In this document: piece by piece, positions 1 through 9,073 of the stretch
Layout of the letters: each line of letters begins with the position of its first letter
Position numbering within the stretch: position 1 is the stretch's first letter
Assembly: GCF_049671045.1 (NCBI RefSeq)
Contig: NZ_JBATUH010000015.1
Span: forward strand, 1 to 64,000
Length of the DNA stretch: 64,000 bases
Reading direction: 5' to 3'
Origin: Parvibaculum sp049671045
Lineage (GTDB): Bacteria; Pseudomonadota; Alphaproteobacteria; Parvibaculales; Parvibaculaceae
Notes under the pieces: generated by a model
Told to the model about the DNA's origin: nothing
The model's input: only the letters and a program-made list of their open reading frames with translations
The model's database searches: none
Program-made: the position numbers and the translations under genes

Positions 1-378
1 GGCGAGCGTCGGCGCAAGGCCAGCGGCGCCGACAATGCCCGCCATCACCCAGTCGGCCTGGCGGAGCGCCGCCTCGATGACCGCATCGCGGCCCGCGCCC
101 GCCTCGATGCCGGTCCCTTCGAGCCCCGCCTTGAGGTCCGGATAAAGGGTCGCATCGCCGATCACGGCAAATTGCGGGCGCAGACGGCGCGCCTGTTCGA
201 TCAGTGCACCGACATTCCTGTTCGCGACGAGCGCGACGAGATCGAAGCGCTCCCGCTCCCTCTCGATCAGGTCGAGCGTCGAGCAGCCGATGGAGCCCGT
301 CGATCCGAGCACGGTGACGCTGCGCCGCGCTTCGCCCGCGCTGCGGCCGGCTTTACGAAGTTCTGCCGTCAGAACCAA
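1..378 (-). CDS. dxr: 1-deoxy-D-xylulose 5-phosphate reductoisomerase, N-terminal part (cut by window edge)
   Basis: DXR converts 1-deoxy-D-xylulose 5-phosphate to 2-C-methyl-D-erythritol 4-phosphate with NADPH, the first committed step of the MEP isoprenoid pathway. Only about the first 126 codons are present; the gene continues beyond base 1. The reverse strand reads VTVLGSTGSIGCSTLDLIE near residue 20, the Rossmann GSTGSIG fingerprint of the family, followed by LVANRNVGALIEQARRLRP. The frame has no ATG near its start; TTG at 378 is my best choice and overlaps the cdsA stop, so the two are probably translationally coupled. It is the last visible gene of the rpsB-tsf-pyrH-frr-uppS-cdsA-dxr operon. 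Identity is secure; the start is not. Confidence 0.88.
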   Translation of the reverse strand, partial: MVLTAELRKAGRSAGEARRSVTVLGSTGSIGCSTLDLIERERERFDLVALVANRNVGALIEQARRLRPQFAVIGDATLYPDLKAGLEGTGIEAGAGRDAVIEAALRQADWVMAGIVGAAGLAPTLA

Positions 379-1220
379 ATCAGTACTCCCGCGCCCGCGC
401 TCGTGCCGCCGTGAAGGAGCGACAGCAGGGCAGCCCCCGTGGCCACCGCGACCAGGCCATCGACCCGGTCGAGAATGCCTCCATGCCCGGGGATGAGCTT
501 ACCCGAATCCTTCACGCCCGCGCGCCGCTTCAGGGCGGATTCGCCAAAATCTCCCGCCTGCTCGATCACCGCGAAGGGCAGACCGAGCAGCGCGAGCACG
601 ATGGCCGCGCCCGCGCCCAGGTCGAGCAGATAGGCGCTCGCCGCGCCCACCGTGGCGGCGCCCGCCATGCCGCCAATGAGCCCCGCCCAGGTCTTCTTGG
701 GCGAGAGGCGCGGCCAGATCTTAGGCCCGCCAATGGTCCTGCCCGTGAAATAGGCAAATGTGTCGATCGCCCAGACCGTGCCCAGAAGCCAGAAAATTAC
801 CGCCCGCCCGAGGCTCGGGTCCGAGCGGAGCCAGACGATGGAGATGACGGGGATAACCAGATAGGGATAGGCGAGAAAGGCAGCCCAGAGCGGCTCGCCG
901 CGCCAGAGCCGGACCGCAAGCGAGAGACAAAGCCCGGCCGCGCCCACGATCAGCGCCACCACGGCGAGGTCGGCGGCGGTCAGGGCGACCGCGGCGACCG
1001 CACAGATGGCGAGGCAGATGCTCTCCCGGCGCTGGCCACCCGGCAGGAGCCAGGACAATTCGACCGCCATGGCGATGCTCGCCGCGCCGATCAGCGCCGC
1101 GAAGGGCCAGCCCCCGATCCAGGCGATGGCCAGGGCCAGCGGCGCGAGAATGATGGCGGAGAGAACCCTCGTTCCGAGGTCGCTCGATTTGGCCTGCGAT
1201 GCGGGCTCGGCCATGGTCAC
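369..1220 (-). CDS. cdsA: Phosphatidate cytidylyltransferase (CDP-diglyceride synthase)
   Basis: CdsA is an integral membrane enzyme that makes CDP-diacylglycerol from phosphatidic acid and CTP, the branch point for all phospholipids. The 283-residue product is a chain of hydrophobic segments ending in the CDS signature near residues 235-262 (LKRRAGVKDSGKLIPGHGG, then ILDRVDG), which holds the conserved Asp and His residues. Length is normal for the family. The GTG at 1220 overlaps the uppS stop; an in-frame ATG lies at 1214. Its 3' end overlaps dxr. Its place after uppS is the common proteobacterial order joining lipid carrier and phospholipid synthesis. Confidence 0.95.
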   Translation of the reverse strand: MTMAEPASQAKSSDLGTRVLSAIILAPLALAIAWIGGWPFAALIGAASIAMAVELSWLLPGGQRRESICLAICAVAAVALTAADLAVVALIVGAAGLCLSLAVRLWRGEPLWAAFLAYPYLVIPVISIVWLRSDPSLGRAVIFWLLGTVWAIDTFAYFTGRTIGGPKIWPRLSPKKTWAGLIGGMAGAATVGAASAYLLDLGAGAAIVLALLGLPFAVIEQAGDFGESALKRRAGVKDSGKLIPGHGGILDRVDGLVAVATGAALLSLLHGGTSAGAGVLIWF

Positions 1221-1972
1221 GACCCGGCGCTGCCGACAGCGCCGAAGCGGCGCTCCCGGAGGTTGAATTCCATCACCGCTTCCCTCAGCCGCTCCGGCGT
1301 GAAGTCGGGCCAGAACACATCGGTGAAGACGAGCTCCGAATAGGCGCTCTGCCAGATGAGGAAGTTCGAGAGGCGCTTCTCGCCGCTCGTGCGGATAACG
1401 AGATCGGGGTCGGGTACGCCCGCCGTGTCCAGATGGGCGGAGATCGTCTCCTGCGTGATCGTCGCCGGGTCGAGACGGCCGGCCTTCACCTCGCCCGCGA
1501 TCCGGCGCATCGCCGCAACGATCTCGTTTTGCCCGCCATAGTTAAAGGCGATTATGAGCTTCAGCCTGTCATTGTCGCGCGTAAGCGCCTCGGCCTCCTC
1601 GATGAGTGCAACGATGTCCAGCTCCAGATGATCGCGCTCGCCGATGATGCGGACATGAACCCCGTTCTGATGAAGCTCCGCCAAGTCCCTGCGGATAAAG
1701 AGGCGAAGGAGGCCCATGAGGTCGCTGACCTCCTCAGCTGGGCGCTTCCAGTTCTCGGAGCTGAAGCCATAAAGGGTCAGATACTCGATGCCCATCTCAC
1801 CGGCGGCGCGCACGATGACGCGAACCGCCTCGACGCCCTGCCGGTGCCCGATCTTGCGCGGAAGATGGCGCTGCGCCGCCCATCGACCATTGCCGTCCAT
1901 GATGATGGCGACATGCCGAGGCACTTCCACGGCCTTCGGTTCGTTTGCCGGCTGGTCGGAAGTTCGTTTCAC
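1217..1972 (-). CDS. uppS: Isoprenyl transferase (undecaprenyl diphosphate synthase)
   Basis: A cis-prenyltransferase that condenses farnesyl diphosphate with isopentenyl diphosphates to give the C55 carrier for peptidoglycan and polysaccharide export. The 251-residue protein has HVAIIMDGNGRWA at residues 20-32, with the catalytic Asp at 26, then GFSSENWKRP, FNYGGQNEI and, near residue 200, RTSGEKRLSNFLIWQ, the diphosphate-binding RTSGE region. It starts with GTG after a weak purine-rich site. Stop and start overlap cdsA by a few bases, so coupling is likely. It sits in the operon led by rpsB. Confidence 0.96.
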   Translation of the reverse strand: MKRTSDQPANEPKAVEVPRHVAIIMDGNGRWAAQRHLPRKIGHRQGVEAVRVIVRAAGEMGIEYLTLYGFSSENWKRPAEEVSDLMGLLRLFIRRDLAELHQNGVHVRIIGERDHLELDIVALIEEAEALTRDNDRLKLIIAFNYGGQNEIVAAMRRIAGEVKAGRLDPATITQETISAHLDTAGVPDPDLVIRTSGEKRLSNFLIWQSAYSELVFTDVFWPDFTPERLREAVMEFNLRERRFGAVGSAGS

Positions 1973-2041
1973 CTGGTCAGGCTTTCCAACGACATTTCAT
2001 ATGGTTAGCGGCACTTGTTCATCAATTCAGGGAACAGCGCC

Positions 2042-2608
2042 TCACACCTGCATGATTTCGGCTTCTTTGTGGGCCAGCGCCGCATCGACCTCGGCGATGA
2101 CCTTGTCCGTGAGCTTCTGAACCTTGTCGGTGCCGGCCTTGTGGTCGTCCTGCCCCATATGGCCGTCCTTCTCGAGTCGCTTCAGCTCGTCCATGGCGTC
2201 GCGGCGCACGTTGCGGATGGCGACACGCGCCTGCTCGGTATATTTGGCCGCGATCTTGGCAAGCTCCGTCCGGCGCTCCTGATTGAGCTCGGGGATCGGG
2301 AGGCGGATGAGCGTGCCGTCCACGACCGGATTGAGGCCGAGGCCGGAATTCCTGATCGCCTTGTCCACCGCCGAAACCATGCCCTTGTCCCAGACCTGGA
2401 TGGTGAGCATGCGGGGCTCGGGGACGCCGACGGTGCCGACCTGCGTCAGGGGCATCGTCTGGCCATAGGCCTCGACCGTGATGGGATCGAGGAGGCCGGC
2501 CGAAGCCCGGCCGGTGCGCAGGCCAGCGAAATCCTGCTTCAGGGACTGGAGCGCGCCACGCATGCGCCGCTCAACATCGGCAATATCGAGAGTCTTCTGT
2601 TCAGCCAT
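2042..2608 (-). CDS. frr: Ribosome recycling factor
   Basis: RRF acts with EF-G in the cytoplasm to split post-termination ribosomes. The 188-residue product matches the family length (about 185). It opens with AEQKTLDIADVERRMRGAL, has the conserved GRASAGLLDPI stretch near residues 33-43, and a long charged helix with RRDAMDELKRLEKDG before the KVIAEVDAALAHKEAEI tail. A GGATAAG purine stretch precedes the ATG. The gene lies 33 bases after pyrH and 69 bases before uppS, with no terminator I can see between them. Confidence 0.96.
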   Translation of the reverse strand: MAEQKTLDIADVERRMRGALQSLKQDFAGLRTGRASAGLLDPITVEAYGQTMPLTQVGTVGVPEPRMLTIQVWDKGMVSAVDKAIRNSGLGLNPVVDGTLIRLPIPELNQERRTELAKIAAKYTEQARVAIRNVRRDAMDELKRLEKDGHMGQDDHKAGTDKVQKLTDKVIAEVDAALAHKEAEIMQV

Positions 2609-2641
2609 CTTATCCTTCCGGGCTTTTGTTGATGTTCCGGT

Positions 2642-3367
2642 TCAAGCTGCGTCACTGATGATAGTGCAGCGGCCCGCGCCTGTCAGAACGTTCACGAAAC
2701 CGCCATCGTCGTGGATCGAGAAGACGATGATGGGGATGTCATTTTCTCGCGCCAGCGCGACGGCGGAGGTATCCATCACCTGCAGATCCTTGGTGAGGAC
2801 ATCCATGTAAGTGAGCCTTTCATAACGCTCGGCATCCTTCACCTTGTGCGGATCGGCGGAATAGACACCATCGACCTGCGTCCCCTTCAGAAGGGCGTTG
2901 CATCCCATCTCTGTGGCGCGGAGCGCGGCGGCCGTGTCCGTCGTGAAGAAGGGGTTTCCGGTCCCCGCAGCGAAGATGACCACCCGCCCCTTTTCCATGT
3001 GTCGCACGGCACGGCGGCGAATATATGGCTCGCAGACGGTCATCATGGGGATGGCGGAGAGAACCCGCGTCGGCACGCCGAGACGCTCCAGCGAATTCTG
3101 CATGGCGAGCGCGTTCATGACGGTGGCGAGCATGCCCATATAGTCGGCGCTGGCGCGCTCCATGCCCTTTGCCGCGCCCGACAGCCCGCGGAAGATATTG
3201 CCCCCGCCGATCACGAGGCAGACCTCGGCGCCTATATCCGTCGCCTGCTTGATCTCGCGGGCGATGCGATCGACTGTCTCGACGTCGATCCCATATTGCT
3301 GCCTGCCCATGAGGGCCTCGCCCGAGACCTTGAGGAGAACGCGCTTGTAGATGGGCTTTCGGGACAT
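2642..3367 (-). CDS. pyrH: UMP kinase
   Basis: Bacterial PyrH phosphorylates UMP to UDP and belongs to the amino-acid kinase superfamily rather than the eukaryotic UMP-kinase family. With the ATG at 3367 the product has 241 residues, the usual length. It starts SRKPIYKRVLLKVSGEALMG, whose KVSGEALMG loop binds ATP phosphates; GGGNIFRG and FAAGTGNPFFTTDTAAALRA are further family motifs. A longer frame reaches 3400, but those eleven extra codons are not conserved in the family and have no better ribosome site. It follows tsf across 155 bases that contain a strong hairpin. Confidence 0.96.
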   Translation of the reverse strand: MSRKPIYKRVLLKVSGEALMGRQQYGIDVETVDRIAREIKQATDIGAEVCLVIGGGNIFRGLSGAAKGMERASADYMGMLATVMNALAMQNSLERLGVPTRVLSAIPMMTVCEPYIRRRAVRHMEKGRVVIFAAGTGNPFFTTDTAAALRATEMGCNALLKGTQVDGVYSADPHKVKDAERYERLTYMDVLTKDLQVMDTSAVALARENDIPIIVFSIHDDGGFVNVLTGAGRCTIISDAA

Positions 3368-3463
3368 GCAGGGGCGCTTCCGATGGACAGATGGGGACAT
3401 GCGGGGCGGTTACCCCCGTGACCGGCCCCGATGCCCCGGCGGGCGAATCCAGACCGGCCTGCA

Positions 3464-3509
3464 TGACAATAGCGCCCCCAACGCCGTTCGGCGAAGGGGG
3501 CGCATGTCA
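3464..3509 (-). promoter_or_regulatory. Long nested hairpin between tsf and pyrH
   Basis: On the minus strand the transcript between tsf and pyrH can fold into one long stem: TGACA pairs with TGTCA, GCGCCCCC with GGGGGCGC, and CGCCG with CGGCG around a two-base turn that would have to open. Small internal loops separate the three helices. No run of T follows, so it is not a standard intrinsic terminator. A partial attenuator, an mRNA-processing site or a stability element are all possible. Confidence 0.55.
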
Positions 3510-3522
3510 GATTCCGGAAAGA

Positions 3523-4449
3523 TCAGCCGCGAGCGGCTGCGGCCACTTCGGCGGCGAAGTCCGTCTCGGCCTTCTCGATGCCCTCGCCAAGGGCGAAGCG
3601 GACAAAGCCGACGACCTGGATCGGCGCGCCGACACCGGCTTCGGCATTCTTGACTGCCTTTTCGACGGTGTTGTCGGGATCGACCACGAAGACCTGCGAA
3701 AGGAGAACAACTTCCTCGTAGAACTTGCGGATGCGGCCCTCGACCATCTTCTCGATGATGTTGTCGGGGCGGCCCGATTCCTTCGCCTCGGCGATAAGAA
3801 CGTTGCGCTCGCGCTCGACCACGGCCGGATCAAGTTCCTCGCGGCGGGTGGCAAGCGGGCTCGTCGCGGCGATGTGCATGGCGATCTGCCTGCCGAGCTC
3901 GGCGAGCTTCGCCTTGTCGCCGGCGGATTCGAGACCGACCAGCACGCCGATCTTGCCGAGGCCCGGCACGACCTGATTGTGCATATAGGCGGCGACGACG
4001 CCCTGCGAGACGCTCATGGAGGCAACGCGGCGGACATTCATGTTCTCGCCGATGGTGCCGACCTGCTCGGTGACGTAATCCTTCACCGATTTCGTGGCGC
4101 CCGGATAGGTCGTGGCGAGCAGCTTGTCGAGATCGCCTTCCACGCCGAGCGCGACCTGAGCGATATCGGAGACCATCTTCTGGAACTGATCGTTGCGGGC
4201 GACGAAATCCGTCTCGGAGTTGACCTCGACCAGCGCACCGCGCGTGCCGTCGGCGACGACGCCGACAAGGCCCTCGGCCGCCACGCGGCCCGACTTCTTG
4301 GCCGCCTTGGCGAGACCCTTGGTCCGCAGCCAGTCGATCGCGGCCTCCATGTCGCCCTTCGTCTCGTTCAGGGCCGACTTGCAGTCCATCATGCCCGCGC
4401 CGGTCTTCTCGCGGAGCTCCTTCACCATGCCTGCAGTGATCTCAGCCAT
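3523..4449 (-). CDS. tsf: Elongation factor Ts
   Basis: EF-Ts is the nucleotide-exchange factor for EF-Tu. The 308-residue product begins AEITAGMVKELREKTGAGMM with the UBA-like N-terminal domain, followed by DCKSAL and the TDFVARN motif near residue 80 that contacts EF-Tu. Length matches proteobacterial EF-Ts. I chose the ATG at 4449; an in-frame start two codons upstream is also open. It is the second gene of the rpsB operon, 92 bases after rpsB. No promoter of its own is visible. Confidence 0.96.
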   Translation of the reverse strand: MAEITAGMVKELREKTGAGMMDCKSALNETKGDMEAAIDWLRTKGLAKAAKKSGRVAAEGLVGVVADGTRGALVEVNSETDFVARNDQFQKMVSDIAQVALGVEGDLDKLLATTYPGATKSVKDYVTEQVGTIGENMNVRRVASMSVSQGVVAAYMHNQVVPGLGKIGVLVGLESAGDKAKLAELGRQIAMHIAATSPLATRREELDPAVVERERNVLIAEAKESGRPDNIIEKMVEGRIRKFYEEVVLLSQVFVVDPDNTVEKAVKNAEAGVGAPIQVVGFVRFALGEGIEKAETDFAAEVAAAARG

Positions 4450-4541
4450 TCCCATATCCTCTCAAGCTTAAAATGCGTACGCTCCGGCAACGCCCGAGGG
4501 TGCTGCCGGAGCCGAAATCGTCACGCAGGCGACTGGGCCGT

Positions 4542-5312
4542 TCAGCCCGCCGCCACTTCGCCTTCAGCCGGAATGTCGGCAGCCGGTTCGACTTCCGCAC
4601 CCACATCCAACCCCGAAGCGATGTGGCTCTGCGAGATGCCGTCGATGACCGCGCGGGAGACGAGGTCGCAATAGAGCGCGATCGCGCGGGCGGCGTCGTC
4701 ATTGCCCGGCACCGGATAGGCGATGCCATCCGGGTTCGAGTTCGAGTCGAGGATGGCGATGACCGGGATGCCGAGCTTGCGGGCTTCCTCGATCGCGATC
4801 GTTTCCTTGTTGGTGTCGATCACGAACATGATGTCCGGCAGGCCGCCCATGTCCTTGATGCCGCCAATGGCGCGCTCGAGCTTCTCGCGCTCGCGGCTGA
4901 GGTTCAGCAGCTCCTTCTTGGTGAGGCCGCGCGTCTCGCCCGCCAGCATCTCGTCGAGCTGACGAAGGCGGCGGATCGAGTTCGAGATCGTCTTCCAGTT
5001 GGTCAGCGTGCCGCCGAGCCAGCGATGGTTGATGTAGTACTGGGCGCACTGACGGGCAGCGAGGGCCACGGGCTCGGAGGCCTGGCGCTTCGTGCCGACG
5101 AAGAGGACGCGGCCGCCGGCGGCGATCACGTCGCGGACAGCGACGAGAGCCTGATGAAGCAGCGGCACGGTCTGCGCCAGGTCGATGATGTGGATGTTGT
5201 TACGGTCGCCGAAGAGGAACGGGGCCATCTTCGGGTTCCAGCGGTGGGTCTGGTGGCCGAAGTGAACGCCGGCTTCCAGCAACTGACGCATAGAGAATTC
5301 AGGGAGTGCCAT
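4542..5312 (-). CDS. rpsB: 30S ribosomal protein S2
   Basis: S2 binds the 16S rRNA head/neck region late in small-subunit assembly. The 256-residue product opens ALPEFSMRQLLEAGVHFGHQ, continues with HRWNPKMAPFLFG and GGRVLFVGTKRQA, and has RWLGGTLTNWKTI in the middle, all S2 hallmarks. The frame stays open 64 codons upstream, but the ATG at 5312 has an AGGAG site about ten bases before it and starts at the conserved N-terminus. It leads the rpsB-to-dxr operon. Confidence 0.97.
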   Translation of the reverse strand: MALPEFSMRQLLEAGVHFGHQTHRWNPKMAPFLFGDRNNIHIIDLAQTVPLLHQALVAVRDVIAAGGRVLFVGTKRQASEPVALAARQCAQYYINHRWLGGTLTNWKTISNSIRRLRQLDEMLAGETRGLTKKELLNLSREREKLERAIGGIKDMGGLPDIMFVIDTNKETIAIEEARKLGIPVIAILDSNSNPDGIAYPVPGNDDAARAIALYCDLVSRAVIDGISQSHIASGLDVGAEVEPAADIPAEGEVAAG

Positions 5313-5469
5313 GACACTCTTGCTCCTTTTCCGGTTGGACCTCCGCGGGGGAAAGAACGGCCGGAAACCGGCCGCACCGGACCGACGAACCCTATGTTGC
5401 CCTCGAAACACGCCCCTTTGAGGGGCAGCACCGAGCGGGCGTGGGATCGCCGAACCCCGCGTGTGGAAT
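5313..5469 (-). promoter_or_regulatory. rpsB 5' leader with hairpins
   Basis: This is the expected untranslated leader between the rpsB promoter and its ATG. On the minus strand it contains GCCCCT-CAA-AGGGGC, a six-pair stem, and CGGCCG/CGGCCG arms around GTTTC closer to the gene. Ribosomal protein operons are often feedback-regulated by such leaders; S2 is known to repress rpsB in E. coli. I did not match a named alphaproteobacterial S2-binding motif, so the regulatory role is inference. Confidence 0.4.
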
Positions 5470-5475
5470 GGCGCG

Positions 5476-5504
5476 GGTATAGGGGGAATCGAAGAAATTG
5501 GCAA
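5476..5504 (-). promoter_or_regulatory. Sigma70-type promoter for rpsB operon
   Basis: On the minus strand TTGCCA (5504-5499) and TATACC (5481-5476) are separated by exactly 17 bases. This is the only good promoter match between dnaE and rpsB, and it points into rpsB. It predicts a start near 5469 and a leader of about 157 bases. Confidence 0.65.
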
Positions 5505-5554
5505 GGGTCGCAGGGTCTTAGGGGCCGAAAAACGTGCTCCATGAGGGCGTTCGC

Positions 5555-8500
5555 CTAGATCTCCTGCACCTCGATGACCCCGGTCACCGATTTGATCGCG
5601 CCCCGGATCTGGGGCGTAACCTTGTAGCCGCCGGGGAGTTTCAGTTCGACCTCGCGCCCGCCCTCGCCCATGAGCACCAGCGAGACGAGGCCCCGGCCCC
5701 TTTCGGAAAGCCGGGATTTCAGCGCCGCTAGGGGCTCCTCCGCATCGACGAAGATCTTCATGCCAGCCGCCGCGTTCGCCACCACCTCGTCGACCGCACG
5801 GACGGACTGGGCGCGGAGCTTCACCTCGTCATTGGAGCGGTCGATCTCGACCGAGATGACGACCGACCTGCCGGGCTCCATCAGGTCGCGCGACTGGCCG
5901 AGCACTTCGGAGAAGACGACGATCTCGAACTGGCCGCTCGGGTCCGAGAGGCTGAGAAAGGCGAAGGGGTTGCCCTTCTTCGACTTGCGCTCCTGCTTCG
6001 CGGTGACGGTGCCCGCCACGAGCTCGGCCTGGTTGCCGCGCGCGATCAGCTCCGCATAGGTGACGACATTCGAGCGGCGCAGCGCCGTCTGGTAGTCGTC
6101 GAGCGGGTGGCCGGAAAGGTAGAAGCCGATCGCGTTGAACTCCTCATTGAGGCGCTCGATCGGCGTCCAGCCATCGACATTGGGAAGCGCCGGATTTGCG
6201 ACCCTGGCCCCTGTCGCTTCGCCGAAAAGATTGTTCTGCCGGGACTCGCGCTCCTCCGCCGCCGCGCTCGCAGTTCCGAGCACGAGATCGACGGCCGCCA
6301 GCACCTGCGCGCGATTTGGGTTCAGACAATCGAAAGCCCCTGCCCGCGCGAGGTTTTCATAGGCGCGCTTGTTGATGAAGCGGGGATTGATGCGGCGGGC
6401 GAAATCGAAGAGGTCGCGGAAGGGCCCGCCCTCCTCGCGCACCTCGACGAGATGATCCATCGCCTGCCGGCCGACATTCTTGATGGCGGAGAGCGCGTAG
6501 ATGATGTCGCCATCCTTCACCGCGAAGACGCTTTCGGACTCGTTCACGCTTGGCGGCCTGATCCTGATGCCGAGACGCTGCGCGTCCTGCTTGAAGATGT
6601 TGAGCTTGTCGGTGTTGCCGAGGTCGAGGCTCATCGAGGCGGCGAGGAACTCAACCGGGTGGTTCGCCTTGAGCCACGCCGTCTGATAGGCGACGAGCGC
6701 ATAGGCGGCGGCGTGCGACTTGTTGAAACCGTAGCCTGCGAACTTGTCCACCAGCTCGAAGATGTTTGAGGCTTGCGTCTTGTCGATGCCCTTGGCGATG
6801 GCGCCGGTCACGAAGCGCTCTTTCTGCGCATCCATTTCCGCCTTGATCTTCTTGCCCATGGCGCGGCGCAGAAGGTCGGCTTCGCCGAGCGAATAGCCGG
6901 AGAGGATCTGCGCGATCTGCATCACCTGCTCCTGGTAGATGATGACGCCGTTCGTCTCCTTCAGCACGGGCTCCAGCAGCGGGTGGAGATAATCGGGCTC
7001 CTCCCGCCCCTGCTTGCAGTTGATATATTTCGGGATGTTGTCCATCGGGCCGGGGCGATAGAGCGCCACGAGCGCGATGATGTCCTCGAAGCGGTCGGCA
7101 TTGAGCTTGCGGAGCACGTCGCGCATGCCCGAGCTTTCAAGCTGGAACACGCCGACCGTCTCGCCGCGCCCGAGCATCTCGTAGGTCTTGCGGTCATCGA
7201 GCGGCAGGTGCAGCAGATCGATCCCGATCCCGCGCCGCGCGACGAGCTTCACCGCCTGATCGAGCACGGTGAGCGTCTTGAGCCCGAGGAAGTCGAATTT
7301 GACGAGGCCGGCGGGCTCCACCCACTTCATGTTGAATTGCGTGACCGGCATGTCGGAGCGCGGATCGCGATAGAGCGGAACAAGCTCGTCGAGCGGCCGG
7401 TCGCCGATGACCACGCCCGCCGCATGGGTCGATGCGTGGCGATAGAGCCCTTCGAGGCTCTGGCCGATTTCGAGAAGCTTCGCCACGGCCTCTTCGGCTC
7501 TCTGCGCCTCCTGAAGGCGCGGCTCGCCCCTGATCGCCTCGGCCAGCGTCACCGGGTTTGCGGGATTGTTCGGCACCAGCTTGCAGAGCCGGTCGACCTG
7601 CCCGTAGGGAAGCTGCAACACGCGACCCACATCGCGCAGCACGGCGCGCGCCTGCAGCTTTCCGAAGGTGATGATCTGCGCCACCTGATCGTAGCCATAG
7701 CGCGCCTGCACGTAGCGGATCACCTCGTCGCGCCGGTCCTGGCAGAAGTCGATGTCGAAGTCCGGCATCGAGACGCGCTCGGGATTGAGAAAGCGCTCGA
7801 ACAGAAGCCCGAAGCGCAGCGGGTCGAGATCGGTGATGGTGAGCGCCCAGGCGACCACGGAGCCCGCGCCCGAGCCACGGCCCGGCCCGACGGGAATGCC
7901 ATGCGCCTTCGCCCATTTGATGAAGTCGGCAACGATGAGGAAGTAGCCCGGGAAGTCCATCTTGATGATGACGTCGAGCTCGAAGCGCAGCCGCGCGCGA
8001 TATTCCTCCTCCGGACAAACCGGCGTGACCTGCGCCAACCGCGCGGTCAGCCCCTCTTCCGCCTGCCGCCGCAGCTCCTCCGCCTCGCTATGGTCGACGC
8101 CGAATTTCGGCAGGATGGGCTTGCGCGTGCGCGGGCGGTAGGCGCAGCGCCGGGCGATCTCGATCGTGTTCGCGATCGCCTCCGGCAGATCGTCGAACAG
8201 GGCCGCCATCTCGGCCTGCGTCTTGAAGCGGTGCTCGGGCGTCAGGCGCCGACGGTTTCCCTGCGTGACATAGGCGCCCTCCGCGATGCAGATCATCGCA
8301 TCATGGGCCTCGAACTCGTCTTCCCGCGCGAAATAAGGCTCGTTCGTCGCCACCAGCGGCAGCTCATGGGCATAGGCCATGTCGATGAGAGCCGGTTCAG
8401 TCTGGCGTTCCACATCGAGATCGTGGCGCTGCAACTCGACATAGAGCCTGTCGTCGAAAATCGACTTCAGCCGGAGCAGCAGATCCTCCGCGGCGGGCCG

Positions 8501-8980
8501 CTGCCCGGCCGCGAGCTTCCGGTTGACGATGCCCGCGGGGCCGCCCGTCAGGCAGATCAGCCCCTCGTGATGCGCGGCCAGCAGATCGAGCGATATGTGA
8601 GGGGGCTCGCCCGCCTCGGGCCCCAGAAAGGCCCGGCTCGAAAGCTTCATCAGATTGCGGTAGCCGGCCTCGTCCTTGGCAAGGAGCGCCAGCGTGCCGG
8701 AAATGTCGCGCCGCGGGCCCCTGCCCGGCTCGTCCTCGTCCTCGATGAGGAGGGGCAGCGTGCAGCCGACGATGGGCTGGATGCCCGCGCCGGCCAGCGT
8801 TTCTGAAAACTCCAGCGCGCCGAAAAGATTGCCCGTGTCGGTCAGGGCGACGGCCGGCATGCCGTCGGCCTTGCAGAGCTTGGCGATGTCCTTGACGCGG
8901 ATCGCGCCTTCCAGCAGCGAAAAGGCCGAATGGAGGCGCAGATGGACGAAACGGAGCATTGAGTCGGACATGCGCGACAT
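5555..8980 (-). CDS. dnaE: DNA polymerase III alpha subunit
   Basis: DnaE is the catalytic subunit of the replicative polymerase. The product of about 1140 residues begins with a PHP domain (FVHLRLHSAFSLLEGAI), then the C-family polymerase core with PGRGSGAGSVVAWAL and PDFDIDFCQDRR, where the clustered aspartates bind catalytic metals. Later come GYGFNKSHAAAYALVAYQTA and a C-terminal OB-fold region. Length is typical of alphaproteobacterial DnaE1. The frame opens at a GTG (9007); I prefer the ATG at 8980, which has GGGG seven bases upstream, and another ATG lies at 8971. It is the last gene of the proS-lolC-lolD...dnaE neighbourhood. Confidence 0.96.
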   Translation of the reverse strand: MSRMSDSMLRFVHLRLHSAFSLLEGAIRVKDIAKLCKADGMPAVALTDTGNLFGALEFSETLAGAGIQPIVGCTLPLLIEDEDEPGRGPRRDISGTLALLAKDEAGYRNLMKLSSRAFLGPEAGEPPHISLDLLAAHHEGLICLTGGPAGIVNRKLAAGQRPAAEDLLLRLKSIFDDRLYVELQRHDLDVERQTEPALIDMAYAHELPLVATNEPYFAREDEFEAHDAMICIAEGAYVTQGNRRRLTPEHRFKTQAEMAALFDDLPEAIANTIEIARRCAYRPRTRKPILPKFGVDHSEAEELRRQAEEGLTARLAQVTPVCPEEEYRARLRFELDVIIKMDFPGYFLIVADFIKWAKAHGIPVGPGRGSGAGSVVAWALTITDLDPLRFGLLFERFLNPERVSMPDFDIDFCQDRRDEVIRYVQARYGYDQVAQIITFGKLQARAVLRDVGRVLQLPYGQVDRLCKLVPNNPANPVTLAEAIRGEPRLQEAQRAEEAVAKLLEIGQSLEGLYRHASTHAAGVVIGDRPLDELVPLYRDPRSDMPVTQFNMKWVEPAGLVKFDFLGLKTLTVLDQAVKLVARRGIGIDLLHLPLDDRKTYEMLGRGETVGVFQLESSGMRDVLRKLNADRFEDIIALVALYRPGPMDNIPKYINCKQGREEPDYLHPLLEPVLKETNGVIIYQEQVMQIAQILSGYSLGEADLLRRAMGKKIKAEMDAQKERFVTGAIAKGIDKTQASNIFELVDKFAGYGFNKSHAAAYALVAYQTAWLKANHPVEFLAASMSLDLGNTDKLNIFKQDAQRLGIRIRPPSVNESESVFAVKDGDIIYALSAIKNVGRQAMDHLVEVREEGGPFRDLFDFARRINPRFINKRAYENLARAGAFDCLNPNRAQVLAAVDLVLGTASAAAEERESRQNNLFGEATGARVANPALPNVDGWTPIERLNEEFNAIGFYLSGHPLDDYQTALRRSNVVTYAELIARGNQAELVAGTVTAKQERKSKKGNPFAFLSLSDPSGQFEIVVFSEVLGQSRDLMEPGRSVVISVEIDRSNDEVKLRAQSVRAVDEVVANAAAGMKIFVDAEEPLAALKSRLSERGRGLVSLVLMGEGGREVELKLPGGYKVTPQIRGAIKSVTGVIEVQEI

Positions 8981-9073
8981 TGTCTGGCCCCGCTTGCCCC
9001 CTGTCACCTGCCGCGATCAGGGAAACCGCGAATAGTTGTGGACAAGGCCACCGCCCCGCATCGGGCGTGCGCC

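Noticed and set aside
6773..8806. Long plus-strand open frame of about 677 codons opposite dnaE
   Set aside because: It is an antisense shadow in GC-rich DNA. The product has no recognisable family, is rich in Arg, His and Asp, and lies wholly over the well-conserved dnaE gene.
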